Translations under genes and position numbers: made by a program
Notes under the pieces: generated by a model
What the model saw: only the letters and a program-made list of their open reading frames with translations
Database searches by the model: none
Told to the model about the DNA's origin: nothing
Source: CAYYVJ01 sp964475115
Lineage (GTDB): Bacteria; Bacillota; Clostridia; Lachnospirales; Lachnospiraceae
DNA: 64,000 nt
Reading direction: 5' to 3'
Assembly: GCA_964475115.1 (NCBI GenBank)
Contig: CAYYVJ010000001.1
Span: 1 to 64,000, forward strand
Shown: positions 62,308 to 64,000 of the stretch, piece after piece
How the letters are laid out: each line of letters begins with the position of its first letter
Position numbering within the stretch: the first letter of the stretch is position 1

Positions 62308-62907
62308 ATGTGGAATTATGAAAAAAGACTTCAATATCCGGTTAATATCAAGAATCCTAATCCCAAGATGGCAATGGTAATTATGAGTCAATTTGGCGGT
62401 CCTGATGGGGAATTAGCTGCATCTATGCGATATCTATCTCAAAGATATGTTATGCCATATAGAGAAGTTGCAGGATTATTGACAGATATAGGCACAGAGG
62501 AATTAGCACACATGGAAATGGTAAGTACAATTGTTCATCAATTGACAAGAAACCTAACTCCTGAAGAGATTAAAAATTCAGGATTTGATAAATATTATGT
62601 AGATCATACACTAGGAATCTGGCCTCAATCTGCAGGAGGGGTACCTTTTACAGCAACAGAATTCCAATCAAAAGGTGATCCTATTACTGACTTAGTAGAA
62701 GATATGGCAGCAGAACAAAAAGCTAGAACAACGTATGACAATATTCTTCGATTAGTAAAAGATCCTGATGTTGCAGATCCTATTCGTTTCCTTCGAGAGC
62801 GCGAAATAGTCCATTTCCAACGATTTGGTGAAGGACTTAGAATCGTACAGGATCATTTGGATTCAAAGAACTTTTATGCATTTAACCCAGCATTTACAAA
62901 ATCTTAA
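62308..62907 (+). CDS. cotJC: Spore coat protein CotJC, manganese catalase family
   Basis: A 199-residue ferritin-like four-helix protein. Metal-ligand positions include E35 in GGPDGELAAS, E65 and H68 in TEELAHMEM, and a further Glu/His pair in REREIVHFQRFGEG; these resemble dimanganese catalases. CotJC is a coat component that may remove peroxide. It lies 3 bases after cotJB. A terminator follows. Confidence 0.92.
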   Translation: MWNYEKRLQYPVNIKNPNPKMAMVIMSQFGGPDGELAASMRYLSQRYVMPYREVAGLLTDIGTEELAHMEMVSTIVHQLTRNLTPEEIKNSGFDKYYVDHTLGIWPQSAGGVPFTATEFQSKGDPITDLVEDMAAEQKARTTYDNILRLVKDPDVADPIRFLREREIVHFQRFGEGLRIVQDHLDSKNFYAFNPAFTKS

Positions 62908-62932
62908 TAAACAATAGATTCGTTAGATCTAT

Positions 62933-62976
62933 AAAGAGGTGGTTTGGCAAAAAAATTCAAACCATCTCTTTTGCAT
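62933..62976 (+). terminator. Terminator after cotJC
   Basis: AAAGAGGTGGTTTG pairs with CAAACCATCTCTTT (one G-U) around an 11-base loop. Confidence 0.75.
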
Positions 62977-63012
62977 TACCAAATACGAAAGAGTTGAGTT
63001 TAGAAAATTAAA

Positions 63013-63041
63013 TTGACAAATAAAAATAAGTTGTGTACAAT
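63013..63041 (+). promoter_or_regulatory. Promoter of the second peroxidase gene
   Basis: Consensus TTGACA (63013-63018), 17 bases, then TACAAT (63036-63041). The palindrome TTGT-GT-ACAA (63031-63040) covers the -10 and could be an operator. Confidence 0.6.
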
Positions 63042-63081
63042 ATAATAGAAAGCAATTTAATTTACTAAAAGGAGAAAACGT

Positions 63082-63555
63082 ATGTCAATTTATGATTATC
63101 AAGTTAAAGATACCAAAAATAATTTAGTATCTCTAGAACAATATAGAGGTAAGGTATTACTAGTTGTAAACACTGCAACAGGATGTGGTTTCACACCACA
63201 ATATAAAGAATTACAAGAGTTATACGAAAAATATTCAAAAAGTGGTTTGGAAATTCTTGACTTTCCATGTAACCAATTTAATAATCAAGCACCAGGGACG
63301 GAAGAAGAAATTGTAAGTTTTTGTGAACTAAATTATGGAGTTACATTTCCACAATTCGCTAAAATAGAAGTAAATGGAGAACATGAAGATCCTTTTTTTA
63401 CCTATTTAAAGTCGGAGAAAAAGGGATTAATGGGGAATAAAATAAAATGGAATTTCACGAAGTTTCTAGTCGATAGAAATGGAAAGGTAATAGAAAGATT
63501 TGCTCCTACTACAAGTCCAAAAGATATTGAGAGTAAAATAGTAGAATTATTGTAA
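63082..63555 (+). CDS. Glutathione peroxidase-family thiol peroxidase (second copy)
   Basis: A 157-residue Gpx-family enzyme of normal length. The peroxidatic Cys is C35 in NTATGCGFTPQY; FPCNQF and FCELNYGVTFP are both intact, giving the three-Cys pattern of thioredoxin-dependent Gpx such as yeast Gpx3. KWNFTKFLVD completes the active site. It differs from the copy at 18446, which has FPSNQF and an insertion. AAAGGAGAA precedes the ATG. The OhrR-type regulator follows after 24 bases, suggesting peroxide-induced control. Confidence 0.93.
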   Translation: MSIYDYQVKDTKNNLVSLEQYRGKVLLVVNTATGCGFTPQYKELQELYEKYSKSGLEILDFPCNQFNNQAPGTEEEIVSFCELNYGVTFPQFAKIEVNGEHEDPFFTYLKSEKKGLMGNKIKWNFTKFLVDRNGKVIERFAPTTSPKDIESKIVELL

Positions 63556-63579
63556 AATTTAGAAGGTGTGTGATATTTT

Positions 63580-64000
63580 ATGAATGAAGAGATACTAAAA
63601 CTAAAAAACCAGCTATGTTTTCCATTATACGCTAGTGCAAAAGAAGTTGTAAAAAAATATAAACCACTTTTAGATGAAATAGATCTTACTTATACCCAAT
63701 ATATCACTATGTTGGTAATGTGGGAACAGAAAGAAATAAATGTAAAGCATTTAGGTGAGTATCTTTTTCTGGATTCTGGAACATTAACTCCTGTTCTTAA
63801 GAAGTTAGAAGGAAAAGGCTATATTAATAGGACAAGATCAGAGAATGATGAAAGAGTTTTAAATGTTTCTATTACAGAAAAAGGACAAGCATTAAGGGAG
63901 AGAGCAGAATCTATTCCGGAGAAGGTAGGACAGTGTATACCTTTATCCCCAGAAGAGTCAATAACACTGTATAAATTACTTTATAAAATTTTGGGACAGG
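63580..64000 (+). CDS. ohrR: MarR-family organic peroxide sensor OhrR (partial)
   Basis: The first 140 codons of a MarR-family regulator; the end is beyond the window. LKNQLCFPLYASAKEVVKKY contains the sensing Cys (C13) placed exactly as in Bacillus OhrR, and DLTYTQYITMLVMWE, YLFLDSGTLTPVLKKLE and the wing RTRSENDERVLNVS match the family. OhrR represses peroxide-resistance genes until oxidised by organic hydroperoxides. AGAAGGTG precedes the ATG. It probably regulates the preceding peroxidase gene and itself. Confidence 0.9.
   Translation, partial: MNEEILKLKNQLCFPLYASAKEVVKKYKPLLDEIDLTYTQYITMLVMWEQKEINVKHLGEYLFLDSGTLTPVLKKLEGKGYINRTRSENDERVLNVSITEKGQALRERAESIPEKVGQCIPLSPEESITLYKLLYKILGQ

Noticed and set aside
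60809..62907. Prophage region suggested by the holin.
   Set aside because: No integrase, terminase, capsid or tail genes, and the neighbours are spore-coat genes.
1..64000. CRISPR array or insertion sequence.
   Set aside because: No evenly spaced direct repeats, cas genes or transposase were seen on either strand. The only near-identical repeat noted is the 28-base ABC-F copy.

Overview
The window looks like a chromosomal segment of a low-G+C, endospore-forming, anaerobic Firmicute, most likely of the class Clostridia and probably the family Lachnospiraceae. The evidence is the strong A+T bias, AGGAGG-type ribosome binding sites with several TTG starts, a cotJABC spore-coat operon, a SpoIID/LytB-domain protein, the gene run relA - MBL hydrolase - hemZ - hisS - aspS, a HemZ-type radical-SAM enzyme, a pectin/hemicellulose degradation cassette, and a clostridial-looking 6S RNA. 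The family-level placement is an inference; no 16S gene is present. A 10-base run of N at 8318-8327 shows that this is a draft scaffold.

Layout. 1-1411: the end of pheA and a DUF815 AAA+ ATPase. 1573-7468: a five-gene envelope-type module made of an OmpR-family regulator, a VanS-like kinase, a large exported two-pass membrane protein, an ABC ATPase and an ABC permease. 7596-8183: a zinc-phospholipase-C-like protein behind a near-perfect Fur-type box. 8241-10024: an ABC-F ATPase gene next to the assembly gap, with the tail of a second ABC-F gene on the other side of it. 10274-12838: a cyclic-di-GMP protein with a periplasmic-binding-like sensor region. 12890-18233 (minus strand): livKHMGF branched-chain amino acid importer plus a cytidylate-kinase-like gene. 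18446-26870: a thiol peroxidase (gpx), tRNA-Glu(CTC), two convergent papain/C39-like hydrolases, galM, a YfbR-like nucleotidase, a second GGDEF/EAL protein, topB and a left-handed beta-helix protein. 26905-31366: an alanine/sodium symporter, 6S RNA, a SpoIID-like protein and a YihY membrane protein.

31527-45664 is the conserved recJ - apt - relA - MBL - hemZ - hisS - aspS block. In other Firmicutes recJ, apt and relA are adjacent. Here a three-gene pectin cassette (six-hairpin-like protein, GH28 and a TIM-barrel isomerase) sits between recJ and apt, and a carbohydrate-esterase-like gene sits between apt and relA. 45638-50685 holds DUF1294, glyA, a CmpB-type membrane protein, aroC, tgt and yajC. 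50874-60761 is a compact amino-acid biosynthesis run (leuB, ilvD, ilvB, serC, serA) followed by DUF1015, an aldo/keto reductase with a ferredoxin tail, and sfsA.

60809-64000 is a small-gene region: an orphan holin, a 26-codon ORF with its own ribosome binding site and terminator, an acidic 84-residue protein behind a sigma-E-like promoter, cotJABC, and a second peroxidase (gpx) followed by an OhrR-type peroxide sensor that runs off the end of the window. The most notable unexplained items are the 26-codon gene, the hidden second ABC-F gene, the sugar cassette splitting recJ-apt-relA, the envelope module and the Fur-type box.
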